From NCBI GenBank assembly GCA_007695015.1, contig REEN01000043.1, positions 1-42,638 on the forward strand: a stretch of 42,638 nt of DNA, given 5' to 3'. Position 1 is the stretch's first letter; every line of letters begins with the position of its first letter. Below are positions 27,501 to 35,632 of the stretch, piece after piece. The notes below the pieces were generated by a model. It searched no databases, was not told the origin of the DNA, and saw only the letters and a program-made list of their open reading frames with translations. Source of the stretch: Marinilabiliales bacterium. Lineage in GTDB: Bacteria > Bacteroidota > Bacteroidia > Bacteroidales > PUMT01. The position numbers and the translations under genes were made by a program.

Positions 27501-27590
27501 ATAGGAGGATCACCCATTGCGACAGGTATTGACAATGATACTTATCCTCTGAGCGCTACCTACACACTGGGTCTTAATGTGAATTTTTAA
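24573..27590 (+). CDS. SusC/RagA-family TonB-dependent outer-membrane transporter
   Basis: This 1005-residue outer-membrane protein has a signal peptide to about residue 20, then a carboxypeptidase-regulatory-like domain (VRGTVTDAADGTTLPGATVLV...DGTYQITV). A plug domain follows with the SusC marks LQEVVFIGYGTGTKQDLTAPVTTI, PAQALQGKVAGMMVTN, PTIRIRGVST, PLYVVDGI and ESITVLKDASAGAIYGVQAANGVILVTTK. A C-terminal barrel ends in LGLNVNF. It imports oligosaccharides with SusD and TonB. The 246 bases before it hold no gene and no clean -33/-7 promoter that I can support. susD starts four bases after the stop. Confidence 0.96.
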   Translation: MKYKILFLLFLFCTAISGISQVTVRGTVTDAADGTTLPGATVLVRDTAEGTQTGMDGTYQITVSEDAVLVFSFIGMASAEIPVDGQTVIDVALEQEIASLQEVVFIGYGTGTKQDLTAPVTTIRSEEISRQTTVNPAQALQGKVAGMMVTNFGEPGSQPTIRIRGVSTVFAGGGGPLYVVDGIIVNNINFLNNNDIESITVLKDASAGAIYGVQAANGVILVTTKEGREGPTRVDFSTYTGFQQVTNILEMAGTEEYIQLLNQRTGLTGVGNFFDPGDFSESTDWYNELTRNALVSSHELSISGGSENSSYSYGIGYFYQDGILHTHNPGNANNFNRLNFRAKNEYLFNRIKIGYNLIFSKNNSTHAYNYSLFQAYVAPPAFRARDDSFDWTDPTALGFSGPFANPLASAYYYNSGTDLYNIIPSTWLTVDIRENLKLRSNFNATLEFGQRKNFNPTYYVSGLQNNNTSSLNRNNDFNRNIQFDNTLEYTRLINNHNIKLMAGSSVQEFFSTYLSGNAFNVPELSDETRYISLGDDTNRNASDGGFKSRVLSFFSRTSYNYDSRYLVTATVRADGSSKYNEKWGVFPSIGLGWVISQEDFMAGQDYFDHLKIRASWGQLGNNNVPANSSVIVGRPGPGTTGIFGGDNPVPGLTFQTVFNNFLVWETVEELNAGIEVFSFGGRLSLEADFYNRITNNAVFYAPIPGVAGTSNLLGNNGKIRNRGIDFSLGWSDHNRSGELSYSFSGNFSTVDNEVLEIDNESGVIFGALTNGQFLTRTVVGQPVGAFYGYRVAGVFQSLTEIDNYTSPNGVILQPDAIPGDFRFENVNGDDRIDDADRVMLGSPIPKFLFGFTANAGFRQWDASLVIQGVSGNKLYNAKRANRNIFPDANYDMDFYKNHWSGSGSSDTYPSAALTRRNIFPNSFFVEPGSYIRVRSIQIGYALPADVMSNLRINDMRVYLSAQNPVTFFRYNGYTPEIGGSPIATGIDNDTYPLSATYTLGLNVNF

Positions 27591-27594
27591 AAAC

Positions 27595-29052
27595 ATGGCC
27601 ATGCAAAAACTTCATATAAGAATAAAGGCGGCAGTTATATTATTGCTGATGATCTCAGTACCTCTTTTTACGGCCTGCGAAGATTTTCTGGATATACCCC
27701 TTGAGGCCCAGCTTCCCGTCGACTATGAAAAAGAGCCGACTGCAGAGGAAGGCTTCAGGTATGTAAGTGCCGTTTATGCCGGTTTAAGGAGCTGGGGAAT
27801 AAGTGTATTCCCGTATATAGGGATGTTCGAAATTACCAGTGATGATGCAGACAAGGGCAGTACTCCCGATGATGCTCCTTCAATGATTGAGATGAACTCA
27901 TTTACCTATGATCCTGCGAACGACCTGTTGCTTGGTTTCTGGAACGACCATTACAGGGTGATAGGCAATGCGAACTTTGCTGTCAATACGTTGAATGATC
28001 TTAATTTTGAAAATGATGACATAAGGGATGCCCTTGTAGCCGAGGCAAAATTCCTTCGGGCTTTTCTTTATCTGAGGCTGAACCTTGCCTTCGGTGGGGT
28101 TCCTCTTGTCGAAACCACCCTTACGGCCGAAGAGTTTGCACAGATACCGCGATCTCCGGTAAATGCGGTGTATGATTTCATTGAAGGCGACCTGCTTTTT
28201 GCCATTGACCACCTCCCTTCTGCCTATTCATTAAATGAAGCAGGCAGGGCTACCAGCGGAGCTGCCAGGGCATTGCTGGCGCGGGCATACATGTACCAGG
28301 AGCGTTGGCCGGAAGTAAGGGGGCAGACTGATGAGATCATATTATCAAACAGTTATGCTCTTTACAGGGATTTCTACCAGTTATTCAGGGTAGTAGGACA
28401 GAACTCTTCTGAATCGGTTTTTGAATTGCAGCTTACGTCAAGGGACCAGGGCAGGTACAGGTGCGAATACGGTTTTGTGCAGGGTCCTAGAAACAACTTC
28501 TCCAGGTTGCAGGGCTGGGGTTTCAACGTGCCTTCGGCAAGGCTGATAGATTTCTTTGACAGCAGGGGTGATGAAATCCGCAAGTTTGCCACTGTCCTGC
28601 CCAGAGGTTCACGAACGCCTGCCGGCGATTCCATAAGTGCAAACTGCCCCAACCCATATTACAACAATAAGGTCTATACCGAACTTAAATATAATACGAT
28701 TGATTATGCTCTCGATCACAATATAAGGTATATCCGTTATGCTGAGGTGCTTCTTATGAATTCTGAAGCAGCCCTGCATACCGGGGAAGATGCAGCCACA
28801 CCCCTGAACCTTGTAAGGGAGAGGGCAGGCCTTGAGCCAATAGATGCTCCCACCCCGGAGGATGTGTGGGATGAGAGGAGGGCTGAATTTGCACTGGAAA
28901 AACATCGCTTTTTTGACCTGGTTAGGACAGGAAGGGCACCGGAGGTTCTCGGTCCCCGCGGATTCCAGTCCGGCAGAAATGAGGTGTTCCCCATACCCCA
29001 GTCACAGATCGACCTGAGTGACGGTGTGCTGGTTCAGAATCCGGGGTACTAG
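27595..29052 (+). CDS. SusD/RagB-family glycan-binding lipoprotein
   Basis: This 485-residue lipoprotein (lipobox LFTAC, Cys28) begins EDFLDIPLEAQLP as SusD proteins do. The TPR-like SusD core follows: AEAKFLRAFLYLRLNLAFGGVPLVET, SGAARALLARAYMYQERW, then a C-terminal RYIRYAEVLLMNSEAALHTG...ALNLVRERAG-type segment and DERRAEFALEKHRFFDLVRTG. It forms the lid over the SusC barrel on the cell surface and binds the oligosaccharide. A second ATG two codons in (27601) is an equally good start. The GH144 gene follows 30 bases later. Confidence 0.95.
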   Translation: MAMQKLHIRIKAAVILLLMISVPLFTACEDFLDIPLEAQLPVDYEKEPTAEEGFRYVSAVYAGLRSWGISVFPYIGMFEITSDDADKGSTPDDAPSMIEMNSFTYDPANDLLLGFWNDHYRVIGNANFAVNTLNDLNFENDDIRDALVAEAKFLRAFLYLRLNLAFGGVPLVETTLTAEEFAQIPRSPVNAVYDFIEGDLLFAIDHLPSAYSLNEAGRATSGAARALLARAYMYQERWPEVRGQTDEIILSNSYALYRDFYQLFRVVGQNSSESVFELQLTSRDQGRYRCEYGFVQGPRNNFSRLQGWGFNVPSARLIDFFDSRGDEIRKFATVLPRGSRTPAGDSISANCPNPYYNNKVYTELKYNTIDYALDHNIRYIRYAEVLLMNSEAALHTGEDAATPLNLVRERAGLEPIDAPTPEDVWDERRAEFALEKHRFFDLVRTGRAPEVLGPRGFQSGRNEVFPIPQSQIDLSDGVLVQNPGY

Positions 29053-29082
29053 CGTATTGTAAGGTTATTATAAAATAACATA

Positions 29083-30459
29083 ATGATCATCAGATCTGAT
29101 ATTTACGCGTTTATTCTTCTTTTCTTCCTTGTTTCCTGCGGAAGAGAGCATGATGATGATATCCCGGGTGAAAACGGCAATAACGATAACGACGTATCAG
29201 AGGTTTGTCCGCCGCTTTCCAGGGTCATCGCGGAGGAGATGCCCCTGGATGAACTGCTTGATAAGGTGCAGATGCAAACACTGAAATATTTCTGGGATTT
29301 TGCCGAGCCGGTATCCGGTATGGCGCGCGAACGAAACACGTCGGGGAACCTTGTTACAACCGGAGGAACCGGTTTTGGCATAATGGCCATGATAGCGGGT
29401 GCCGAACGGGAATTCATAGGGAGGGAAGATGTGCTTGAAAGGGTGCTGAAAATCGGCAATTTCCTTTTTAATGCGGAGCGTTACCATGGCGCCTGGGCAC
29501 ACTGGATAGACGGAACAACCGGCAAAACGATCCCCTTCAGCGAGAAAGACAACGGTGGCGACCTGGTTGAAACAGCCTTTCTTGTGCAGGGGCTTTTATC
29601 GGCCAGGGAGTATTTTGACGGTGAAACGCCTTTGGAAGATTCTCTCAGGGCCCTTATTGATACCTTATGGCATGGTGTTGACTGGCAGTGGTACACCCGC
29701 GGGGAGAATGTTCTCTACTGGCACTGGTCGCCCGAATACGAATTTGAGATCAACCTGCCGGTGCGCGGCTGGAATGAGGCGCTGATCGTCTATATACTGG
29801 CTGCCGCCTCGCCCACTTATCCTGTATCACCGGAGGTTTACCATCATGGATGGGCGCGTAACGGCGATATTGTCAACGGAAGGAACTTTTACAACATCCG
29901 GCTTCCGCTGGGAGTTGATTTTGGAGGCCCGCTCTTTTTCGCCCATTACTCTTTTATGGGGCTTGATCCGCGCGGGTTAAATGACAGTTATGCGGACTAC
30001 TGGGAGCAGAACCGCAGCCACAGCCTTATCAACCACAGGTATTGTATTGCAAATCCAAAAAATTTCTGCCACTACAGCGACTCATTATGGGGCATTACCG
30101 CCAGTGATGATCCTGAGGTTGGTTACCAGGCCCATGCCCCCTTTGGTAACCATGGCACAGACAATGGTACGATTGCTCCCACTGCGGCTCTTTCATCAAT
30201 GCCATATACACCTGAGGAGAGCAGGAAGGCGCTGAACACTTTCTATTACTATCTGTACGATGATCTGTGGGGCAATTACGGGTTCAGGGATGCCTTCAAT
30301 TTTGAGCATGAATGGTTTGCCGGCAGTTACCTGGCAATTGACCAGGGCCCCATTGTTGTAATGATCGAGAATTACCGGAGCGGCCTCCTTTGGGATGTGT
30401 TCATGAGAAATGAACATATTCATAGGGGACTTGATGCTCTCGGCTTTTACTATGACTGA
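29083..30459 (+). CDS. GH144-family (glycoamylase-fold) beta-1,2-glucanase-like lipoprotein, copy 1
   Basis: This 458-residue protein has lipobox FLVSC (Cys19) and an acidic spacer that suggests export to the cell surface. The catalytic region is an (alpha/alpha)6-type barrel with GH144 blocks: VTTGGTGFGIMAMIAGAE, PFSEKDNGGDLVETAFLVQGLL, WYTRGENVLYWHWSPEYEF, ASPTYPVSPEVYHHGW, GGPLFFAHYSFMGLDPRG, and near the end LAIDQGPIVVMIENYRSGLLW. Characterised GH144 enzymes cleave beta-1,2-glucan (sophoran), either as endo-glucanases or by releasing sophorose. By family this is the main degrading enzyme of the locus; activity and chain-end preference are not visible in sequence. Confidence 0.88.
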   Translation: MIIRSDIYAFILLFFLVSCGREHDDDIPGENGNNDNDVSEVCPPLSRVIAEEMPLDELLDKVQMQTLKYFWDFAEPVSGMARERNTSGNLVTTGGTGFGIMAMIAGAEREFIGREDVLERVLKIGNFLFNAERYHGAWAHWIDGTTGKTIPFSEKDNGGDLVETAFLVQGLLSAREYFDGETPLEDSLRALIDTLWHGVDWQWYTRGENVLYWHWSPEYEFEINLPVRGWNEALIVYILAAASPTYPVSPEVYHHGWARNGDIVNGRNFYNIRLPLGVDFGGPLFFAHYSFMGLDPRGLNDSYADYWEQNRSHSLINHRYCIANPKNFCHYSDSLWGITASDDPEVGYQAHAPFGNHGTDNGTIAPTAALSSMPYTPEESRKALNTFYYYLYDDLWGNYGFRDAFNFEHEWFAGSYLAIDQGPIVVMIENYRSGLLWDVFMRNEHIHRGLDALGFYYD

Positions 30460-30511
30460 AGTTTTTGACAATTATATTATTAACTAAATCTATCAACTAA
30501 AACCTGCTATT

Positions 30512-31363
30512 ATGAAAAACCTGAGATTATTATTGTGGATTTTTCTGGCAGTAGCTGTTTCATTTGCAGCCTGCTCAAAAGAAGACGATGACGTTGATCC
30601 TGAAAATGGTGATAACGGTAATGGAAACGGGGAGATGCCTACTTCTGCCGATACGGTAGCTGTTGACAACCGGGTTGCTTTTTTCCGGTTTAACGGGAAT
30701 GAAGATGATGAAGACGGTAATACAACAATCGGGGCAAATGTTCAATATACATTTGACCGTCACGGCAGGGAAAACTCAGCTTACAAGGGAACAGCAACAT
30801 CAGGCATCATGATTACAGACCCTGATGAACTGAGAGTAAGCAGTATTACAGTAAGCATGTGGCTCCGTGCCCAGCAGATGGCCGGCGGAACCAACTTTAT
30901 CCTCTCATTCATCGACCCGGAAATGGACTGGAACGCCGGTTATGCCATATGGCAGGAAGGAAGCGAGAGAGGCGACACCCTTCGTTACAAGGCTGTTACC
31001 CGTCATCATGATTCAGATGTTTTTGCGTGGACCGACACCGACCATGGAGTTCTCAGGGATGTTCTGTTTCCCAGTTCGAGATGGTATCATTTCGTGTATG
31101 CATATAACGGAGAAAACAGTATTAGGGAAATGTATATAAACGGTCAACAGATATCCAGGGATACACTGATTGCCGGCGACACCCCGATGGGGCCTATAAC
31201 GGTACCTGAAAGTGCTTCAATATTTTATATCGGAAGGAATCCCAATACGGCACACGAATGGATCGGTAATTATACAGGAGACCTGGATGATCTGAGGATA
31301 TTCAACGTGGCACTGACGGAAGAGCAGGTCGGACGTATATATGAAGCTGAAAAGCCTGAATAG
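30512..31363 (+). CDS. LamG/concanavalin-A-like lipoprotein, probable surface glycan-binding protein
   Basis: This 283-residue lipoprotein has lipobox SFAAC (Cys21) followed by an Asp/Asn/Gly-rich spacer (DDDVDPENGDNGNGNG). The rest is a LamG-like jelly roll: RVAFFRFNGNEDDEDGN at the start, ITVSMWLRAQQM in the middle, RWYHFVYAYNG then MYINGQQISRDT, IFYIGRNPN, and the closing YTGDLDDLRIFNVALTEEQVGRIYE. No catalytic pair of a glycoside hydrolase is evident, so glycan binding is likelier than cleavage. It lies between the two GH144 genes, as surface glycan-binding proteins often do in such loci, and a terminator follows it. Confidence 0.83.
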   Translation: MKNLRLLLWIFLAVAVSFAACSKEDDDVDPENGDNGNGNGEMPTSADTVAVDNRVAFFRFNGNEDDEDGNTTIGANVQYTFDRHGRENSAYKGTATSGIMITDPDELRVSSITVSMWLRAQQMAGGTNFILSFIDPEMDWNAGYAIWQEGSERGDTLRYKAVTRHHDSDVFAWTDTDHGVLRDVLFPSSRWYHFVYAYNGENSIREMYINGQQISRDTLIAGDTPMGPITVPESASIFYIGRNPNTAHEWIGNYTGDLDDLRIFNVALTEEQVGRIYEAEKPE

Positions 31364-31375
31364 TTAAGTTATGCA

Positions 31376-31417
31376 GTCCGGGTCCCCTTCAGGGAAAGAC
31401 CCGGGCTTGCTCTTTTT
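31376..31417 (+). terminator. Rho-independent terminator after the LamG gene
   Basis: GTCCGGGTC pairs with GACCCGGGC (one wobble) with an inner CCC/GGG stem, and a T-rich run follows. It lies 13 bases after the LamG stop codon and separates the second GH144 gene from the rest. Confidence 0.75.
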
Positions 31418-31452
31418 AATGTACTTATAAACAATGACATAATAATACTTTT

Positions 31453-32772
31453 ATGTTCAAGCCAGGAGTAAATGACATCATTATTAAGGCTGCTTTCTTA
31501 TTCGCGTTGATATTAACCGGGTGCGGTGATACGTTAAGGACCGGAGCCCTGACAGATGAAGCACTGCTTGATAAGGTCCAGGAGCAGACCCTGAGATACT
31601 TCACCGATTTTGCTCATCCCGAAAGTGGCATGGCTGTTGAAAGAAGTGATGAAAGGCACTATTCCAACGATGTTGTCACGACCGGGGGAACCGGTTTCGG
31701 CATTATGGCTGTTATCGCTGGAGTTGAGCGCGGATTCGTCAGCCGGGAGGATGCCCTGGAACAACTGACCAGGATCGTCGGCTTCCTGGAGCGGAGTGAA
31801 CGCTATCATGGAGCCTGGTCACACTGGTACTACGGATCTACCGGCAAAACCCGTCCCTTCAGTGAAAAGGACAACGGTGGCGACATTGTTGAAACGGCTT
31901 TCCTTTTGCAGGGACTGCTGACGGCACGGGAGTATTTCGACGGAAACAGTCCCGGTGAAATAACCCTGCGCGAGACAATCACCCGGTTGTGGCACGATGT
32001 GAACTGGCAATGGTACACAAACGGACAGAACCGGCTATACTGGCACTGGTCGCCCGATTACCACTGGGAAATGGATCATCCTGTCAGAGGGTATGACGAA
32101 TGTCTGATAGTTTACATATTGGCTGCATCATCTCCCACCTACCCTGTATCTCCGGAGGTGTATCACCGGGGATGGAAAGAGGGTGAGCATTATCTTAACG
32201 GCAATACCTATTACGGGATCACCCTCCCCCTGGGATTTCCTTACGGGGGCCCGTTGTTTTTCAGCCACTACTCATTTCTCGGTCTTGACCCGCGTGGATT
32301 GCATGATTCGCATACAAGCTACTGGGAACAGAACCGGAACCATACACTGATAAATTACCGGCATTGTGTCGAAAACCCCAACGGCTTTAAGGGGTACTCG
32401 GACAGGTGCTGGGGTCTCACGGCCAGCGATAACCACCTGGGTTATTCTGCGCACAGTCCCACCAACGACCTGGGAGTGATTACACCCACTGCCGCCCTTT
32501 CATCATTCCCTTATACCCCCGAAGAGTCGATGAAGGCGCTTCGTTTTTTTTACGATGAGCTGGGAGAGAGGCTTTTCGGCGAATATGGTTTTTATGATGC
32601 CTTTTCGATCCATCATGACTGGTACGCCGATAATTACCTGGCAATAGACCAGGGACCGATAGTGGTGATGATTGAAAATTACCGTTCAGGCCTGTTGTGG
32701 GAACTCTTTATGAGAAACCCGGAAATACATAGCGGACTTAGGTCCCTGGGTTTTTTTTACAACCACGATTGA
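31453..32772 (+). CDS. GH144-family beta-1,2-glucanase-like lipoprotein, copy 2
   Basis: This 439-residue paralogue of copy 1 shares more than half of its positions by eye and has lipobox LILTGC (Cys24). The same blocks occur: VTTGGTGFGIMAVIAGVE, FSEKDNGGDIVETAFLLQGLL, LYWHWSPDYHWEMDHP, SPTYPVSPEVYHRGW, GGPLFFSHYSFLGLDPRG and LAIDQGPIVVMIENYRSGLLW. The acidic spacer of copy 1 is missing, so the domain sits closer to the membrane. The closeness of the two suggests a tandem duplication, with different substrate-chain preference or location as likely reasons to keep both. It follows a terminator, so it needs its own promoter; I see no clear -33/-7 pair in the short gap. Confidence 0.88.
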   Translation: MFKPGVNDIIIKAAFLFALILTGCGDTLRTGALTDEALLDKVQEQTLRYFTDFAHPESGMAVERSDERHYSNDVVTTGGTGFGIMAVIAGVERGFVSREDALEQLTRIVGFLERSERYHGAWSHWYYGSTGKTRPFSEKDNGGDIVETAFLLQGLLTAREYFDGNSPGEITLRETITRLWHDVNWQWYTNGQNRLYWHWSPDYHWEMDHPVRGYDECLIVYILAASSPTYPVSPEVYHRGWKEGEHYLNGNTYYGITLPLGFPYGGPLFFSHYSFLGLDPRGLHDSHTSYWEQNRNHTLINYRHCVENPNGFKGYSDRCWGLTASDNHLGYSAHSPTNDLGVITPTAALSSFPYTPEESMKALRFFYDELGERLFGEYGFYDAFSIHHDWYADNYLAIDQGPIVVMIENYRSGLLWELFMRNPEIHSGLRSLGFFYNHD

Positions 32773-32944
32773 AAGCCTCTGTTCCTCTTCGGCATTAACA
32801 CCAGGCCTGGTAAAAAAGATATTAACCAAAGTTGGAATGCATCAGGCAAAAAAGCGGTAAAGCCGGTTTGCTGTAAATGTATTTTTTTGCAGGAAACTAT
32901 TAAAATGGTTTTACCATGGTTGAAATCAGTTCATAATTAAATTG

Positions 32945-32952
32945 TATATTTG
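32945..32952 (+). promoter_or_regulatory. Candidate -7 box (TATATTTG) before the SDR gene
   Basis: It matches TAnnTTTG, with TTG at 32920-32922 lying 22 bases upstream. An ATGGT-TTT-ACCAT palindrome (32905-32917) lies just before the TTG. The box ends seven bases before the ATG at 32959, implying a very short leader. Confidence 0.4.
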
Positions 32953-32958
32953 ATACTG

Positions 32959-33753
32959 ATGACCAGTCAGACTTTCACTCTGATAACCGGGGGGAGCGCC
33001 GGCATTGGAAAGGCGTTTGCAATTGAATGTGCCAGACGCGGTCATAATCTTTTGCTGGTGGCGCTGCCCGGTCCCGAACTCGAGGAAACGGCAGATTATA
33101 TCAGAAGTTCATACCCCGTAAAAGTGCATTCACTGGGCATTGACCTGACGCATTCCCAGTCACCACTAAATACATATAACTGGTGTATTGAGAACGGGTA
33201 TAAAGTAAATATTTTGATAAACAACGCTGGTGTCGGCGGTACATCTGAGTTCGAATCTTCAAATGAAGAATATATTGATCAAACAATTCAACTGAATATC
33301 AGAGCGCTTGTATTGCTCTCCAGATACTTCATTCCTCTTTTAAAGGAAAATGAAGAATCATTTATTCTGAATGTCAGTAGTTTGTCAGCTTTTTTCACCA
33401 TACCTTATAAAAGCGTATATGCTGCCTCAAAATCTTTCGTGCTGGCATTTTCCGATGCTCTGCAAATAGAGCTTGACAATACGACAGTGAAGGTTTGTGT
33501 GGTTTGCCCGGCTGGCGTCGATACCACTCCGGAAACTAATGAGCGTATTAAGGCCCATGGATTTTTCGGAAAGATTACGCAAATCAATTCTGAAAGGCTT
33601 GCCTGGTTCACCCTGAATAAAATGTTTAAGGGGAAAACGGTAATAATACCCAACAGGTTTAATATGTTTATCTGGTTTTTGAGCAAAATAGTTCCTGAAC
33701 GGATAAAACGGTTGATTGTGCACCGTGAATTCAGGAAAGAATTTTGCTTTTAA
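32959..33753 (+). CDS. SDR-family oxidoreductase (DltE-like)
   Basis: This 264-residue classical SDR has all catalytic parts: nucleotide loop TGGSAGIG, NNAGVGG, Ser in NVSSLSAF, and YAASK. The ATG at 32959 is preferred to the TTG at 32950, which lies inside the predicted -7 box. Conserved stretches (AVCPAGVDT-type VVCPAGVDTTPET, then a RFNMFIWFLSKIVPERI C-terminus) resemble DltE-like and '17-beta-HSD-like' SDRs acting on lipid or acyl substrates. The hydrophobic C-terminal helix may lean on the membrane. It has no obvious relation to the locus upstream or the remnants downstream. Confidence 0.88.
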   Translation: MTSQTFTLITGGSAGIGKAFAIECARRGHNLLLVALPGPELEETADYIRSSYPVKVHSLGIDLTHSQSPLNTYNWCIENGYKVNILINNAGVGGTSEFESSNEEYIDQTIQLNIRALVLLSRYFIPLLKENEESFILNVSSLSAFFTIPYKSVYAASKSFVLAFSDALQIELDNTTVKVCVVCPAGVDTTPETNERIKAHGFFGKITQINSERLAWFTLNKMFKGKTVIIPNRFNMFIWFLSKIVPERIKRLIVHREFRKEFCF

Positions 33754-33831
33754 CAATAAAATTGCAGTGTTCAAAAACCGGAAAATGGTCCGTGTCAAGC
33801 CTTGATGGAGACAAAATACAGCCATACGTGA

Positions 33832-34930
33832 TCAGAGTATTCTCTGTTCTTAGCCATTCCCATTCAGAACCGGGGATATTATAAACGATCTTCCCTTCTG
33901 TATTTTGCGGGCCGGCTGGGAAGTGAATTTCTCCCAAGCGTTGATGACGGCCGCATCATGATAAAAACCATACAGCCGACAGGGGTTTCCATTGCCAAAA
34001 CCGATAGTCTTCTCGCAAGGATTGAGTCGGTTGTAAGAGATGATCCTTACGTGGATAAATATTTCACCCTTTCCGGGGGAAGGGTTTGGGGACTTATAAC
34101 TTATGAGATTGCCGATGAGGGACAAATAGATATCGAGCTGGTTCCGCGTTCTGATCGCCCGTACAGCACCCGTGAGTATGTGGCCCAGCTTCGGCCGAAG
34201 GTAATGGAGTTTGCTCAGCCCGGTGTTCGTATTGTTGTTGCACAACAACGGATGAGGGGAATACGGCGGATGGGTGATTCAGAGGTTGAAGTGAAGGTGC
34301 GCGGTCTTGACATGGAGCGTCTCAATGAACTGGCAACCACCGTTACACAGCGGATGGGTGATATTGACGGACTGACCAATATCAGAATTGGCACTCAGAT
34401 CAACAAACCTGAATACCAGATCCATCTTAACAGAGAAAGGATGGCAGACTTTGGTTTATCTGCCAGCAGGGTAGCCACTTCCGTACGAAGCCTGGTTGAT
34501 GGCACAGTTGCCACCCATTTACGGGAATCGGGCGATATTAATTGGAGTCCCTTTTGCATTTGTAGGTGTTGTGGCAGCTTTGCTTATAACAGGATATCCC
34601 ACCGGTGCCACAGTTTTGATCGGAGTGCTTATAATGATAGGAGGCATTGCCACACAGGGCGTGGTACTTATTTCGTTTATCAATCAATACCGTGCCGGAG
34701 GAATGAGTACCCGTGAAGCAATACTCACCGGTGCGCCCCTGCGTCTCAGGCCGATCCTGATGACCCAGGCAACTACCGTACTCGGACTCTTACCGCTTGC
34801 CCTGAATATAGGTGAAGGAGGCGATATGCTTCAACCGATGGCTATTGCTGTCATTGGCGGACTATTGTTTTCACTTTTTGTTACCCTGTTACTACTGCCC
34901 TGTCTATATTACATTTTTGAACGAAAATAA
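33832..34930 (+). pseudogene. RND efflux transporter remnant, deleted and frame-shifted
   Basis: The first part (33832 to about 34540) encodes AGRLGSEFLPSVDDGRIMIK, then the periplasmic porter region of an RND pump (AREYVAQLRPKV-like REYVAQLRPKVMEFAQPG, RMGDIDGLTNIRIGTQINKPEYQI). Near 34534-34543 the frame changes and the sequence jumps to the last membrane helices: IGVPFAFVGVVAALLITG, LIGVLIMIGGIATQGVVLISFINQYR, RLRPILMTQATTVLGLLPLAL. The N-terminal half of a normal 1000-residue protein and the piece between porter and late helices are missing. The upstream frame is closed by a stop at 33829, so no intact protein can be made. It looks like a decayed heavy-metal/drug pump of the CusA/AcrB type. 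Confidence 0.88.
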
Positions 34931-34962
34931 GTTTGTAATAATAGAAAATAATTGCTAAGAAG

Positions 34963-34998
34963 TTTGGATGTTACTATAAGAGTACTTAATTTTGTACT
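34963..34998 (+). promoter_or_regulatory. yefM-yoeB promoter with overlapping palindromic operator
   Basis: TTTG (34963-34966), 20 bases, then TAATTTTG (34987-34994) fits the Bacteroidota promoter. The perfect inverted repeat AGTAC-N8-GTACT (34981-34998) straddles the -7 box, and a TACTTA direct repeat lies within it. YefM-family antitoxins repress their own operon at such sites. Confidence 0.65.
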
Positions 34999-35017
34999 TA
35001 TAAAAATACCTGTAGTT

Positions 35018-35272
35018 ATGATAGCAGCTAATTTTACAGAATTTAGAACACATCTAAAGGATTATCTCGATAGTGTGGAGAATGACAAGGAGACTCTCAT
35101 TATTAAGAGGAAAACAGGCAAGGGAGCAGTAATGATTTCACTTGAAGAGTATAACTCAATAATGGAGACATTACATCTTCTTAGTTCTCAAAAGAATGCT
35201 ACCAGGTTATTTGAATCAATTGAACAAATAAAAAGTGGGAAGACATTCCAGAAGGAACTGATTGAAGAATGA
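35018..35272 (+). CDS. yefM: YefM/Phd-family antitoxin
   Basis: This 84-residue antitoxin starts at the ATG at 35018 (MIAANFTEFRTHLKDYLDSV), the usual family start; the longer frame from 34952 would include the promoter. The N-terminal Phd/YefM fold (DNA-binding dimer) reads EFRTHLKDYLDSVEND, ETLIIKRKTGKGAVMISLEEYNSIMETLHLL, followed by a C-terminal toxin-binding tail rich in Lys/Glu. It overlaps the toxin gene by four bases, so production is coupled. It neutralises YoeB and together with it should repress the promoter at 34963-34998. Confidence 0.9.
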   Translation: MIAANFTEFRTHLKDYLDSVENDKETLIIKRKTGKGAVMISLEEYNSIMETLHLLSSQKNATRLFESIEQIKSGKTFQKELIEE

Positions 35273-35535
35273 AAAGAATCATTTTCTCAAAAAATGCATG
35301 GGAAGATTACACATCCTGGCAGACTCACGAAAAGAAGACATTAAAGAAGATTAATTCTCTAATTAAGGATATCCAGTCCTCACCATATGAAGGTATCGGG
35401 AAACCCGAACCCCTAAAGTACGACCTCGCCGGTCTATGGTCCAGACGAATTGACAGAGAGCACAGAATTGTATATAGTGTAGAAGAAGAAGATCTGTTTA
35501 TCTATAGTTGCAGATACCACTATGACAATAAATAA
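35269..35535 (+). CDS. yoeB: YoeB-family mRNA interferase toxin (Txe/YoeB)
   Basis: This 88-residue RelE-superfamily toxin cuts mRNA on the ribosome. It aligns almost along its whole length with E. coli YoeB: EDYTSWQ, INSLIKDI, GIGKPEPLKYDLAGLWSRRIDREHRIVY, SCRYHY. The catalytic residues known from E. coli (Glu46, Arg65, His83) correspond to Glu47, Arg66 and His84 here, all present, so the toxin is probably active. The start overlaps the antitoxin end by four bases. The 234-base gap after it carries only the arsenic operator. Confidence 0.94.
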   Translation: MKRIIFSKNAWEDYTSWQTHEKKTLKKINSLIKDIQSSPYEGIGKPEPLKYDLAGLWSRRIDREHRIVYSVEEEDLFIYSCRYHYDNK

Positions 35536-35632
35536 AAAACATTGCATATATTCAATTTGTTATTTATATGCATCTTCCGCAAACCCTGAAACCAGATAAT
35601 TTACTCCCGGTAACTATTTATATAAAAATAAG

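Noticed and set aside
32801-32820. Terminator at the CCAGGCCTGG palindrome after the second GH144 gene
   Set aside because: The stem is short, and the bases after it are an A run, not T, on the plus strand.
33958-34716. An intact RND-type gene
   Set aside because: The last part of this frame is out of register with the true RND sequence, and both ends of the protein are missing, so it is called a pseudogene.
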